Shown: positions 47,734 through 60,893 of the stretch, piece after piece
How the letters are laid out: the number at the start of each line of letters is the position of its first letter
Numbering within the stretch: the stretch's first letter is position 1
NCBI GenBank assembly: GCA_024180945.1
Contig: JAKSGN010000037.1
Span: 563,501-627,500, forward strand
DNA from: Macrophomina tecta
Taxonomy: Eukaryota > Ascomycota > Dothideomycetes > Botryosphaeriales > Botryosphaeriaceae
Reading direction: 5' to 3'
Length of the DNA: 64,000 nucleotides
The notes under the pieces: generated by a model
The model's input: only the letters and a program-made list of their open reading frames with translations
Databases searched by the model: none
What the model was told of the DNA's origin: nothing
Program-made: the position numbers and the translations under genes

Positions 47734-50700
47734 CCGCTGTTTCCAAACGCTGGACATGCGACGAGTCACCGCCCTCTCGCCAATCGCCGCCGCGCTCCAA
47801 GCAGCTTTTGTTTTCACCCAGATCGCGCCCGTCGAATCGGAATCTTTACTCGCCTGATGCCCCGCATCCTCCTCTTCCTCCTCCACCATGCCACGCCCGC
47901 CGCCGCCGCTGCCAGCACCCACTCCTCTCCACGCTGCCATATCCCCCTCCGCCACCCTGCTGCTGGTTTCCGCGTGGCTCACTTCCCGGCCTGGACATCC
48001 CCCCGGCATTTACCGTCATCGTCACCGTCATCGCGAGCTGTGGCCCATGCGACTAGACGAATCAGTGGATGCCTTTTGCCATGCTGTCGCGACACTCTGT
48101 TTTTGAGCGCTGCTCCTCGCCGGCGCCTCAGACTTCCCCCTCCACCACCTTCTCCATGCTCACGGAACTGGCTGCTTCAGGGACAGATCCACGCTGCTGG
48201 CCCTCGCTTTCATCTGACCGGAAGCCGGCTCCCACTTCCACCCGCTCGCATCACCCGCAGACCCTGTCACATCACAGGCATTGACGCTCGCTTGGTGCAG
48301 AGGAGAGGGGCACTGCCTCCTCGCTCGCCGGTCGCATCACCATCCTTAACCGCCTCACGCGATATTGCCACCCGCCGATGTCCTTAACCCTCTCTCCGTC
48401 CTTCATGCGCGCGCGAAACATGGGCGAACGTGCGTTGTTTGCGACTCAACGCCTCGCCTGCAGCCATAGTCCTGCCCATCTTCTCAGCCCGCGACGATCA
48501 AACACAAAGAGTGGATGGAGGATACGACGGACCTCGGTGCTCGCGCTCGCGCTCGCGCTCTGAGATTCATGGCACGAGGTAAGTACCGCGCATCGCGAGC
48601 CGATCTGTCTCTTCGCACGAGGCGCACCCGCCGTCGCGGATCCGCCCACGTAACTTACCCCTACCGCGCCGCACCACACGCACTGCCTTCACCGCCGCAG
48701 ATGCTCGGCCATGCGCACTATATCCAATCATAAAAGCGCAAGCTGCGAATTTACCTAGCCTACCCGCCTGCGCGCCCGCGCCGCAGCAGCTAATCCACTA
48801 GCTTCATGCCGCACCGGGACGCTCGTCCCCTCAGCTGCGGAAAATAGCCAGTAAGCATAAGCCGCACGCACCGGCGCGCTGACTTCTACCCCCTTACCAT
48901 TCACACGGAAGCAAACGAAACCTTAGCGCCCAGCCTCGGACAGGTCAAGCTCCCGTCGGCACGATACTTCCGCGGCAAGGGGGCGTGGGGAGGCTGGCGT
49001 GCCGGGACCACGTTGCCGTAGGTGCGAGGTTTTGGCAGATAGGCGGGACTGGCATGGGTTGTGTCAGCGGGATGTAGATATCTATAGCCAGCCAACCAGC
49101 AGGCGCGTAAAAGGCTGCGCGGTTGGTCCGCTGATTGGTTGGCAGGCTGCAGTAGAGGGAGGCTGTTTTTGTGTTCCTGTGACCCTCTGGTGACGTCGGC
49201 ACGTACCTGAGATACCTGGCACCAATGCTCAACCCGCTAGATACGCGACGTTCGAGCTGCGAGCTTACCGCCGCCGCACCCGTGGACCGTTTTTGTCCCA
49301 TGTTCAACGGTGTGCAAAACAGTTGCGCTGACTGCCGTTGCTGGAGTGGCTTTGTGCACATACTACGGCCTGGCTAGTGCCTGGAGTCAACAGGTACTCA
49401 GGTGTACGTGCGGCTCCGTTCTTGCGTAAGACAATTTCCCATCCGACAAACTGCCCTTCGTCCTTATTCCACACTGCCCCTTGCCCATCCCTCCGCATTG
49501 GCCACACTAGGGCTAGACCGAGCTGATCCCCATCGCTGCTTGGTCTGCCTAGTGTTCCCCTACAGTACCCAATTTGCTCCACAGTAATCCTCGTTTCTCG
49601 GCCCCCACCCTGGGCCAGGGCCGCCTCCACCAGCACCAGCTTACCGCGGCTTTTACTCCAACCGACGGATTGAGTAACAATCCACGAGATTGGAGGTTTC
49701 CGTGACTGATCGCGGCTGAGACGCGTACTCGCACTTGCGGCCGGTGGGATGTCGCTGCCACCCCGCGACTAATCGGCACCAAGTGGACGGGACACGCCCT
49801 TGCATGAGCGCGGGTTGGCCCCGTCTGTAGGGCTGCTGGTCGATATGGACGTGAGCGTTCACCCGTAGCCAACGTGAGTCTCCCCAGCCCAAGACACCCG
49901 TCTTGCTCTCGCGCGCTCTCCTGGGGGGCGTGTCCGCCACGGGGGCTTTGTCCTCTCACACCAAAACCTTTGCAAATCCATCCGCGAGACCCAGCTGGAA
50001 CGGTAAAGTACAGCGGCACCAGGACACCAGCCGGATCTTACGTTTGATAGCAACTCCAGATCTCTTCTCAAATGCAACCTTTCGTCTGCGGTCCCGGGTT
50101 CCCATCTATTCGACGCAGATCCAAGACTTCAGGCCCTGCGTTGTGCAACGCGGAGCAGCTGCCCGAGGCTCTCGTTACAGCATTCTGTACCTCTCTCCCT
50201 CGGATCGGGAGCCAGGCGTGCGCTCTGCTGCAGCTGTCCCAAAGCACGCCCGAGGACCATCCGGAAGCAGTACCGGCAGTCTGGATCCCCTTCAAGCGCG
50301 CTACTCCCCTCCGCTCTCATTGCCCTACATGCGCCTTCACGCTTGCCCGAGCGCTTGCGGCCCAAAACGTCGACGAACATGAAGCACTGACACTCTCGCG
50401 CCACGACTGTCTCGAAGCTCCCACTTGCACACACAATCATTCCTGGTCAAGGAAACGAGGATAGCTGCAAAAAGGAATCGTTGCAGCAGCCCTGAACCGC
50501 CACAATCTCCCCATTTCTTCGGGGCACCGGCTTGTCGGGTATCTTGCGGCTTGCATGGAAGTCCAGATCGAACGTTCGATCAAGCTGCGTTGCTCATGCA
50601 ACTGGGGAGTGACACGAAAAGTCTAATAAATTCAGTTCTGGAATCCATCGAGTCGGAGCATGCCAGCCCAGGTCGATGCAGGGCTGCACAAGGCGCCCGT

Positions 50701-53700
50701 TTTCTCGAACTATGATGACGATAGCGGCCCCGTCGAAGCCAGCTGCTATCGCGCAAACGAGCGCCGGACTGCTCATCTTGCAACAAGTAACGAGGACAGA
50801 AAGGCAAAGCGACTCGCTGCCCTCAAGCCTTCTGTACCATCCTGCTGCTTACGCGCCTTCACATCCTCCCTCCTTCCCTCCTTTGAAGCAGCATGGTCAT
50901 CGCGGCTGCCGAATGCACCACCGCCGCCGCCACCATCACTACCACCAACATTCGTACCACCATCAGCTCCTTCACGCACCAACACCATCTCCATCAATTT
51001 GGCACACAGGAGACGCGCGCCAAATCTCTCGGGCGCTCGTCCCAACGATCCATTACCCCCTTCCATCCAGGAAAAAAGTAAGACAACAAGAAAAAGCCAC
51101 ACGCATCGTATGCGCAGCAAACTCACACATGCGCGTACCTCTCTCCCCCCAGGAACCAGCAGGCTGGTTCCCCGCACCCGCGCACGGTTCTTCGATCTCA
51201 CCTCATCAGAACCTTCTGTGAGTGTCTGCATATCCGGGGAGCTAGAAAGGGAAAAGCGAGGCAATACAAGGCGAAGGAACGAAAAAGGAACAAAAAGGGC
51301 AAGCAGAAAGAGGTTGAAAGACCGCACGCAAGGCTGGTTAGAGATCTAACCTCGCTCATCCGAGGTGTATGTGCGTACCGCCACATACACACGTACATGC
51401 AAAGCACTGTCCACAAGATTCCCAGCGATCTCTCCACTCTCGTCCGTTGCTCTGCAACCAGTGAGGCGCCAGTTCGGGCCGCTCGGCTGTATCAAAGCAC
51501 AGGAGCACTGTTCAAATCGGAGAAAGCACTGTCCAGCCGTATCTGCCCCTCTGTCGGTGACCCCTCCACTCTGTTGCGCTTCACCTTATCCGCTCCGCCT
51601 CAATAGATCCGCGGTACCTTGCATCGCGCACGTCAACACATCCGCATACCTACGCGCCCACCATCGAAGATCTCAACCCGCCGCTCTGACCCCCGTACGG
51701 AGCGTGTGCACAGCACAGTGGCCAAGTGCACGTGCGCATGTGTGTACATGGTTGTACGAGATATGGCCGACGTACCGTGAGCGGGTCTCGCTCCCCCACT
51801 AACCAACCAACCAGACTCCCCCAAAGGCCGGAGCGAGCTACGGTATGGCCGATACTGTCTCTCCCTCTCCTCCCCTTCCCTCCAACCAGTCTTACAGGAT
51901 CACCGTCATTTGCTGCTTGCCGCACACTGTCCTGTATATAAATACGTGCATGCATACAACAACCATGAACACTGACTCGAGAGTACGACCGAGGGCGGGG
52001 TCCAGGCATGGTTGAACCCGCTCACCCAATTCTTTTTTCTTTTTTGTTTTGCGTGCGTGCACGCCATTGTATTAGCTCAAGCCCACAATCAAACTAGGTC
52101 CATCTGCACCTAAGCGCCAACGGTCCGGCTTTGTGTAATATGGCGCACCTATTATTTTTAATTTTATTTTTTATTTTAAAAATTTTCATTTTTACTCAGA
52201 GTGCGCAACAACGGTGCTGTTTTCTGTCAGACAGACAAACGGTTTTCTTGCGCAATAGAAGAAAAAAATGAATAAACGAAGGAATAAAAAGTAAGGAAAG
52301 GAAAAAAAAAAAAAAAGAATCAGTGCAGCGAGAGCTCGCGCCCTCGAAGAAATGTAGCAATCATAATCGCCCCCATCTCCGCCTCACGATTACAAGCACA
52401 CAGCCCCTGCCATGAAACCACCAGCCTTACCCATCCATAGCGAGCAGACGAGTATCTCACGACACCCGGTGGCAATGCTTCCCTTCCTTCTATCCTCTGA
52501 CAAACCCCCCCGTTCAATGAAAAAGAACACAAGATCTTGTTATGGGCCGGTCCTCCCTGGGGCTTCTTTCTCTTAGGCATAGTTTAGTAGATAATCAGCA
52601 CACGTGCCAGACGCACGCACGCTTGTGCCTCACACACACACACACACCCATACTCGTCATGAAGCACGCAATCATCAATCCACCGCCTTCCTCACCCCTT
52701 CCCCCCAATCAACCACATCCAACCAACCATCACCCAACCATCACCGCACCCGGTCCACCAAGCGGTGAGAGAAAGCAGGCGGGCACGCGCGCGCGGGGGA
52801 CACGGAATGTCGCTCCGCCAGCTAGGGAGCAAGGTGGGGAGGGGGATACAAGGGCACCAGCTCCGCACGCGCGTGGGTGCGATATAGCCTCCCCGAGCAC
52901 CGTATTCCTCCATCCCATCCATGTACGATATCACACTCGAGCGTTAGTATACGTAATAGGACAGAACATTGTGGCCAATCATCAGCAGAGTAAGAGGCTC
53001 TTAATGCTCTGGATTTCCCGCTATGGCGGTTTTGCGGAGTGGCCGACAACTCGTTCATGCCCAACCATCACCACCTTCTACCACAATAACCCTTCGCTAA
53101 ACTACGACTACGCGTCTGGCAGCCCAAGGAAAGAGTTTGAAATTTCAAACGGCACGAAAGCCAAAAAAAAAACGGGGGAGCGGGAGCTATGCACGTTCTT
53201 CCCTTCTGTGTGTCTCTCTCTCTTTCTCTCATGATGAACGGCTGACAGACAGTCAATGCCGGAAAGGGAAAGAGGGGGAGAGGGGGGGAGAGAAAAGAGG
53301 AGCTAGCAGACGAGCGCATGATGCTACTGCTGGAGCGCAAATTTCGGGATGCCTATATCCCAGGGGGAAAATAAAAGGACGCTGCAGTTCGATTGCACCT
53401 ACATGCACGCCGTTTTGCCTTGTCTGGTAAAACTCTGCAGCTTTTCCGCGTAGCTGTCGCCCTTCTTCCCGGTCTATGGTCGGCGTATCGTCGACGTTTG
53501 TGTGCTCATCGGAAGCGCATCGTGCAGATCCGAGCATGATCACAAGTCGCACACACATACAGGTACGCATGCTCAGGCTACGCCTCCACTGCCTCGCTCC
53601 TTGCTTGCCGTCGACGCGCCCGAAGCTCATCAGGCTTCCGGACGCGCAGAGGAGAGAATATGGGTAAGCGGGCGATTCGATTCGGGACAGGCACTCTGCC

Positions 53701-55211
53701 ATCACCACCATCGTCATGCTGCTCGCAAGTGGCCTGCTCTTGACCAACCAAGCACTGGAAATTGGCTCTCCCCTGCATGGAAAGTGTTGGAAAAAGTCAA
53801 AACGTACGGTTCACTCTCGCTCCCGACAATCCGCTTCTCCGCGCGATTCGAGGGCTTAAGTGTGGCATGACCCGACTGGGCGGCTCGGCGAATGGGAAGG
53901 CATGGCGCGAGGAGAAGGCAGCAAAAATGGGTGTGCGTGCTCCAGATATTGTTGATCGCTTCGTCTCGCCAGCTGCATGGACTTGCTGCAGCTAAGGTAT
54001 GCGAGATCGATGCTAGGGTGGAACTATGCAGGCGTTGACATTTTCTGAGTGTATGCAGGGATGGGTGCATTTGGTAGGAAGCGTTAATGGCATGAGCCGA
54101 GTACGTGCACTTGCACGGTGCGCACAGCCGTCACAGATGCGCGTTGGGAGCATTGAACGGGGCGCAAAGGCCAATTGGACAAATTGGGCGGATTGGCGGT
54201 CCCTGAGTCCTGGTGGTGAGTCGCGTGGTCTGTGGGGTCAGAAGAGAGCACACGCCGAGACGACGATTGCTTGAGATGCGAGATTGGATGGGGATTGGCG
54301 ATGGGCGCGAAGGAGCAGATACCTGTTTGGGCAGGGGATGCCTTGTGTGAGGGCGGGCTGGGGAGATGCAAAACACCGAGATCCGATGGTAGTAGCCGTG
54401 TTGGAGTGGCAGTGCAGGAAGATGATCCAAGGGAGCGGTCAGGGTGAGAAAAGGCGAGGCAGAGGCGGCAGGCGAGGGGCGGCAGGGGCAGTGGAAGTCG
54501 CGCGAGTCCAGGTGTTTGGAATTGCGATGGGAGGCCAGATCGGAGGCGTCAGTCAGATGGCCAAGGGCGGCTCTTGGCAATGGAGGGGTGGCCGGCATCG
54601 AGAGCTGTTCTGAGATGTCGGTGCCGGCAGCGTGGGACTTGATGGCGGATTCCGAAAAGAGGGTTGAGGCGTCGGGAAGGCGGGCGGGTGGATGTCGGGA
54701 GGGTTGCCAGGAGCCGGGGGGAGCGGGCAAGGCTGGCCACTAAAGCGGGTGTTATAGACCGGGGTGCGGCGGGCTGTGACCACTCGGAATGTTTGGTGGA
54801 GTGAAGCGCAGCCGGCGGAGCGTCGTGAGACGGGCGACGACGGCGAGCTAGCATGGGCTGGGCGGGCAGGCAGTCGGAGCGGCGGCGGAAGATGCCATCA
54901 GCTTTCGAGAAGCGAGCGGTGGTGAGCGCCGTGCGCGGCCGGAGCGGCGATGACGCTGGCGGCAGGGGCAGATCTGGATGCAGTCAAGCAGATTTGGGCC
55001 GGGGATGAGACAGGTCCTCTTTGGGGGGAAGCTGAAGCTGCGGGCGGGCGCGCAAGCGGAAGTCCATGTTCGACTCGGCTCGAGGCGCGATACGAACCTC
55101 GATTATGCGCCGCGCCTTCGCTGTGAGATGCGTGTAACGGTGGTTGCCAGTGGCGAGGGAGGTGAGGAATTGCAGTGGACGAGAGCGGCGAGGTGTGAGG
55201 CGGGAGGCGTG

Positions 55212-55394
55212 CGGCAGGCAGCAGTGGCAGTGGCAGCGGCAGTGGCAGCGGCAGTGGCAGTAGCAGCAGCAGCAGCAGCAGCAGCAGCAGGCCAGAGCTG
55301 CCGAATTGGTCCAGCGTGGCTGCCTCGTCCCTGCGCTCTGCACGACGACGACGACGACGACGACGACGACCACCACCACCACCACCACCACCAC
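55212..55394. repeat. Compound microsatellite: GGCAGT/GGCAGC, AGC, ACG, ACC blocks
   Basis: Consecutive low-complexity blocks: GGCAGT/GGCAGC hexamers, (AGC)n to 55290, a 50 bp unique spacer, (ACG)n about 55342-55370, then (ACC)n to about 55394. Confidence 0.92.
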
Positions 55395-58300
55395 ACGACA
55401 CCGCAACTCCAGCAACACAAACATCCCACCGCCTGCCTGCGCCGCCCTGGCTTGTCGCCGCGGCTGGCGTGAAGGGCATGGCTTTGCGAGCTGTGCGCAC
55501 TCGCATCGGCTGCCCGCCTCGGCGGCTGATCGCCCGGACGAAAACTCGGTCTTTCACCCGCTCCTCCACCTCCACCCCCTACTGAACCCACCCGGCCCAA
55601 ATGAGCCTGTTCCCGGCGTGCCGAATCAATTCTTCAGCCTCCGACGCACCAAGCCGCGAAAGTGCTGATTCCACAACCCCCAAGAGTCCTGCTGCAGTGC
55701 GAAAAATGTCCTGACCGCTCAGCTACTTCCTCCTCAACCGGCAGTGCTGAACTCCTGGACGCCTACCAAACCGCCTGCTCCTGCAACTGCCGTTTCCTAG
55801 ATCGCCGCCTGCCCGTGCTCCAGCCACCCTCGAGATCTCTGCTTGCAGATCCCGCTCTTCCCCCCGAGCGCATGACCCTGCCTCGGCCCATTGAAACCCA
55901 CATAGGGGGCTCCTCTGTGAACATGCTCATCCAGACCTCACCTCTAACCGAATATCGCATTTTCATCATTCCTCCGCTGCCCTTTGCCGTTCAATCTTGC
56001 TCTGTCTGCCCGCTGCTGCCCTCCTGACCGCCACTCCACCGCCTCTTGAAACACTGCCCGCGGAACTTGCCTCAATACAGCCCCTCTGCCTGTTGCCGGC
56101 CGTTATTCTGCCCGGAGGGACGGCCCGATCCTCAAGGCAAAATTTCGAGAGCAAGGATCCGCTTCAATCAATCACCCACTCAACAAACGCCTCGGACGGT
56201 CTGTGGCTCAGACACAGTCTTAGGAGTAACGGGCCAGACTTGGCCCTACCGATCTTTGCTTACGATATTCCTACCAATCGAGTAATTCTGCAACTGGCTG
56301 GCTGTCCGACATCAACACGAAGCCGTTACGACGACATTGATCTTGAACAACCCCCACCCCCAACTATTCCCGGACCCACTTCTGCAGCGCCGCCAATGCC
56401 GGCGGCGGGGATGTCCGTCGGCTATGCCTTCCTGTCCTGCCCTGCCCAGCAACGTTGTCCCCCCGGTGCAGCCGATGTCGAGCTTTGAGATAGATAGCAT
56501 GGAGATATACGCGCGCGCTCCGTCCCCTCAGTGGAGCAGTGAGATCGGATCTGCGGATATTGATCTCGCACTCTCGCCCGGCTGAATCGTACGTTGACGA
56601 GGAGGACAGTTCGGCGTGAAGAATTTTTGCGCTCAACTCGGTTCTATTTTGGCTTCACCGGTCTGCGATCTGCGGAGCAAGGCCCGACTTGCACGACTGC
56701 TCTGACTCTACAGCCAGAACACCGCCGAATGGAGGCCGTTTCCTGCGCTCGAGTACGAAGTGTCGGATCCTCCAATACGTAGGCTTGAAATGCCATTGTG
56801 GGCGTCTTCAAGAGTTCTCTGTGGCTGCCACTTCAGCAATGCCTTGGAACGAGTGTATTTGTCCACACTTTCGTCGTATGGCTTTGAGCTCGGGGATGTA
56901 GCAAGTACTGGTCTCAGGAAGAACCTGCTCTATCAATATTGAGAAGTGCATTATGTGATATTGTGGACGTAGAACCGACACTGCTTCAGTGTCTCATCAC
57001 TGACATCCCACGATACGCTGTTTCTTGCTTGCTGTGTTCTAGCCATGTGTAATGGAAAAGGAGTAGATGGGCATCTTGTCGCAGAAAGAAAGCGGGCAGT
57101 CTGCTGTCATCTGCAGAGAATAGCAGCGTTCACCGGATACAAATGTTGCCAGGTATTTGAAAGCGATGGCTGTAGATGATTGCTTCATCTGCGCACGTCT
57201 AGTTCCCCGCGATAGCATCAATATTGCTTCCGGCTTCCTTTGCGTGCTAGATTGAATGCACTCTCCTGATAGCTGGCGTCGGCTCGTTGTAGTATGACAG
57301 CGCGAGAACGTGATTATTAGGCAATTTACATACATACATATGCTTTCACGCCATCCATGCTGGAGTGCCGCTCCGCCGCGGCTATCCAGCCTTCAGGTTG
57401 CCGTGGTCGTGCGGAGGCAGCAGCAGTAGTAACACAATCAAATGAGACCGATGGGCACGGAAGAGGTTTGAAGCTGATGGAATTCTGAATGCATTGTGAA
57501 GAAATGCTGTCTCCCGAATCCACGTGGATCATCCAGCCGACTGCAATTTGCGTCCACAATCTGGCTCCTGGAAGCGACTCTAAAATAGCCACAGATGCGC
57601 GCTCCTCACAACTATAGCGTAAATACTAATTTCGATATTACTGCTGTCAGTCAGGAGCCCGACTCAGGAGGTCTTTCTTTCCTAGTTTTCACTCTTTTTA
57701 CTCTGTTATGCGGAAAGGAAACGTTGCGACTTCATTCTACCATTGTCCTAGGCGTTCACTTTTTACTGTCTACAGAAGGGTTGCACGTGGCCTTTCGAAA
57801 GTTGTTGTCGACGCTTTGGCTCGCGCGGAGATCTATGACATACACGAGGCCATGCCTGTAAAGCCTACAGTCAGAACAGTTCTGCACTTCGTGATGGATA
57901 GGCAGTACACAACTGCAGCTGAACTGAGCAATGGCTGCCCTAGATAAAGAATTACGCTATCGTATGCTTTGGCGGACATCGCAATTTGTCTAGGCAAATT
58001 TCTCTTGGATAGCTGTCAGGTGACGACACCGATACCGATTGGGAAGTCACGTTGCCAGATAGTTCAAGGCAATTGGCTAGCAACGAGGCACAACCTCAAC
58101 AATACAATAATCATTCGGACTCAGATCCACTTCATTTCGGGCTCGCACCCCGCCAACATCCGCCACCAAGATGGCTTCAACCCTTGAGGGGAGGCAGGTC
58201 CACGCTCCACGGCGTTCATGTCCGCAGCGAACATTCTGAAGACCATTTGGCAAGGGAGTGAAGTATGGACAAGGGGAGAAAGTGGCCAGGCAGATGTGTA

Positions 58301-59863
58301 TTAACGCGCATCTCCCCGCAAGACGACTTGAACGGCTGTAATACGGAATAGCACCAATTACATCACTGTCGGATATCATAGCGGCTTAACAACTGCTGAA
58401 TGAAGAATGGGGAGTAGGGGAAATAAGACGAGCTTCGAAATAATTATTTATAAGCTTGCCGGCCTTCAAATTCCTGCATATTATATTGTTGCACTTGAAG
58501 ACGGTTGAGCCACTGACCACATCCGGGAAACACAGTTGCGCAAGAAAAAGAAGGGGTTTTATGGACAAATCCTTGTCATTAGACCAGGTTAAACGTCACC
58601 AAAATGCTTCTCAGTACGTCCCCATGAGTATTCAAGGTCGGGCTAAATAATGTAGGACATTAAAGACCCAGCAAGTCCAAGCGACAATGCGAGAAGACAT
58701 ATTGCCTTATCGGAGGGAGCACGGAATCATCTAAAGCAGTAGCAAGCCGCCAAAGCCGCTGGCTTGGGAGACGGAGCTCCGCAGAGCCATTCGCGCTCCA
58801 ACTTGATAACTCTGCGCGGCCAATCCCCAAGCATGCTCGAATGAACTACGTCGCGACGTTCGAAGTTGAGCACACCCGTGAAGTATACGCCGTGGGAAAA
58901 ACAACACTCGAGCGATATTGCGTTTCTGCAGCACGGCTGTGAAAATGTGGGACCGGAACAAGGCGTCGCCAGCGCATCAACACCTCCCTTCAAACAATAA
59001 CCAAGACCGAAGCCCGTTGGTGTATCACATCCCAGAAGCCCGCTTGAATCCGAGCGGCGGAAGCGTCAATCTTCCTGTCAAGACATCCTGCTGTTCAACG
59101 ACAAAACGAACAAGGCCGTCAAAGCTGTTATGCTGCTGGACAGGGGCGCACGTATTTCCAACGACTTGAACAGGAAACTTGCGAAATGCATTGCACCCAA
59201 CAAACGTAGCGTAGTGGGAATCAATGTTTGGATAGGAGACTGATCCGGAATGGGGATAGCGTACACGACCAGGTGTCGCTAGCGCTTCAAGGAGCAGCCC
59301 GCTGTCTATGAAGATGAAGTACCCGTGCCGAAAGGGGTGGACGGTGATGTTGTATTGTCGTACAAGACTATAAGGGAGAGAGGATGGGTGAGATGGACCA
59401 CCAACGCGGCGTGACTCTGATGCAGCCCATATTTAGAGAAAAGAGGCTGATATATGTTATAACTTTGCCTACCGACTTGGATATCATTACCATATGCACT
59501 CAGACTCAAATGATGGCATCTGTAGCGGGACGAACGCGCCCCCAATAAGCTGAGGGCAAAGGCGCTCGCAGAGTACTGTACCGTTGCGTGACTGCATTTT
59601 CTCTGAGTAGACTTCGCCACCTTGCTGCGTTGTTCGTTTGTCATTCCAATGCGGGGATGTCCTGGACGTGTCGAAAAGAATATTGGAGTGTGAAAAAGAG
59701 TTTGTTAAGGTTGGTGAGACAAGCGGGGCTTGTTGGCTAGAAAGTAGTGCTTTGCCATTTCGCTGTAGGCTCGCTTGCAGCCCGATCGGCACAACTATCC
59801 CCTCACACCCTTGCAAAAGACAAAAGGATCAACAACATCCGTCAGTGCGGGCAAAAAAGAACT

Positions 59864-59968
59864 TGTCCCTACGCAGAATCGAACTGCGGACCTTCGGATC
59901 GCTTCTTCTGGGAAGAAGTCATATCATTGATATGAGACCGACGTCATAACCGACTAGACCACAGAGAC
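59864..59968 (-). tRNA. Elongator tRNA-Met(CAU) with an intron
   Basis: The minus strand folds as a full cloverleaf. Acceptor GTCTCTG pairs with TAGGGAC (two G-U pairs), discriminator A at 59864. D-arm GTC...GAC with GG in the loop. Anticodon stem TCGGT/TCCGA with the U31-U39 mismatch typical of elongator tRNA-Met, loop CTCATAA giving anticodon CAT. T-arm CGCAG-TTCGATT-CTGCG. A 31 nt intron sits between positions 37 and 38 (after CTCATA), the canonical place; without it the tRNA is 74 nt. CCA is not encoded, as expected in a eukaryote. Confidence 0.93.
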
Positions 59969-60893
59969 TGGATGAAGACCTGAAGATCTTCTCTGTTCAG
60001 ATGCCAGAGACATCTTAGTCGTGGAAGCGAATTCGCATTTGATCAATATATACCAAAAGCATTCCAATAAGCCGGTGGTCACTTTCTCCGCGGAAGTGCT
60101 CAAACTTATCTGCTAGCTCCTTTGACCACATGGGGATCCCGCAGACGGGATGATGATTGGACAATGACTCTCCCTTATCTTCACAATGCCTACGCTAACT
60201 GTGGAGCCCCATATCAGCGAACGGGGCCGATATCAATCAAAAGCTCAACACCAACGGCCTATACAAACTTCAGCACTCCTGCGCGTTTTGAGCCTCTCAG
60301 CGCGGCCGGTTTCCCCAGATTTCGCAGAGCCGCTTTCCAGCTGCGCGGAGAAACCGAACTCAAGCACTGGGAACGGGCCTTCTCTTACGATTTTGTTACG
60401 TTATGGAAAACCCCCAAGGTTAAGGCAGGATGGTCACGTCGACGCCAATGCTTGAACGTCATTTGCCCATTCGACCCAAGACAGCGTCATCGCGTCCTTC
60501 ACCTGCGGCAATTTGGAAGATTGAGAAAGAGCTTGGGTTAGTACCTGCGCCGTCGCCCATGCTGGACGGCAGTGGTGAGCTGCGAGGTGCGCTGTCCCGG
60601 CCCGGTCTGGCTGCTGCGCGAGCCCGTACACGAAACACGGCTACGACGGAATGGATTCGAGGCTTATTCGGTCGACTGCGAGGAGGCGATCCGCGTTTAC
60701 TCCGCATTCTGAAGGCAGCCATGGCTGCCTTCGATGTCTTTGTAACCAGATGGCGGCATCGCAGGCGCAAGCGTTCTTCTTTGCTCTCTCCGCCGTAGCT
60801 TCCTTTTCCCTTCTGCTCCTCCGCTCCTCTGCGTTCAATCGCGTCCTTTCCTTCTCCTTCTCCTGACCCGCCATCCATTGAACCCGCAGCGCC
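59969..60893. other. Intergenic, tRNA-Met / HPP-protein promoter
   Basis: About 0.9 kb; no gene recognised. The last 150 bp are pyrimidine-rich, typical of a fungal promoter or leader. Confidence 0.55.

Larger units (their letters stand above)
44457..59863. other. Fifteen-kilobase gene desert upstream of the Azf1-like gene
   Basis: No protein family or RNA gene recognised. 44.5-49 kb is GC-rich, producing several 200-290-codon frames on both strands that overlap each other and show no domain, coding bias or sensible exon structure. 49-54 kb is pyrimidine-rich with stretches of CA (52631-52648), CCAA and A15 (52302-52316). 56.5-59.8 kb is more AT-rich. It may hold a long leader, enhancer-like promoter or non-coding RNA of the zinc-finger gene; none of this can be shown by reading. 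Confidence 0.5.

Noticed and set aside
46616..48009. 271- and 255-codon minus-strand frames
   Set aside because: Same GC-rich block; translations look random and cross simple repeats such as the GCATC array.
53381..53405. TTCGATT-like T-loop motif
   Set aside because: No flanking pairing T-stem, acceptor stem or anticodon arm could be found, so it is not a tRNA.
54898..55600. Long minus-strand frames rich in Gly, Val or Ser
   Set aside because: They translate triplet microsatellites and have no unique conserved segment.
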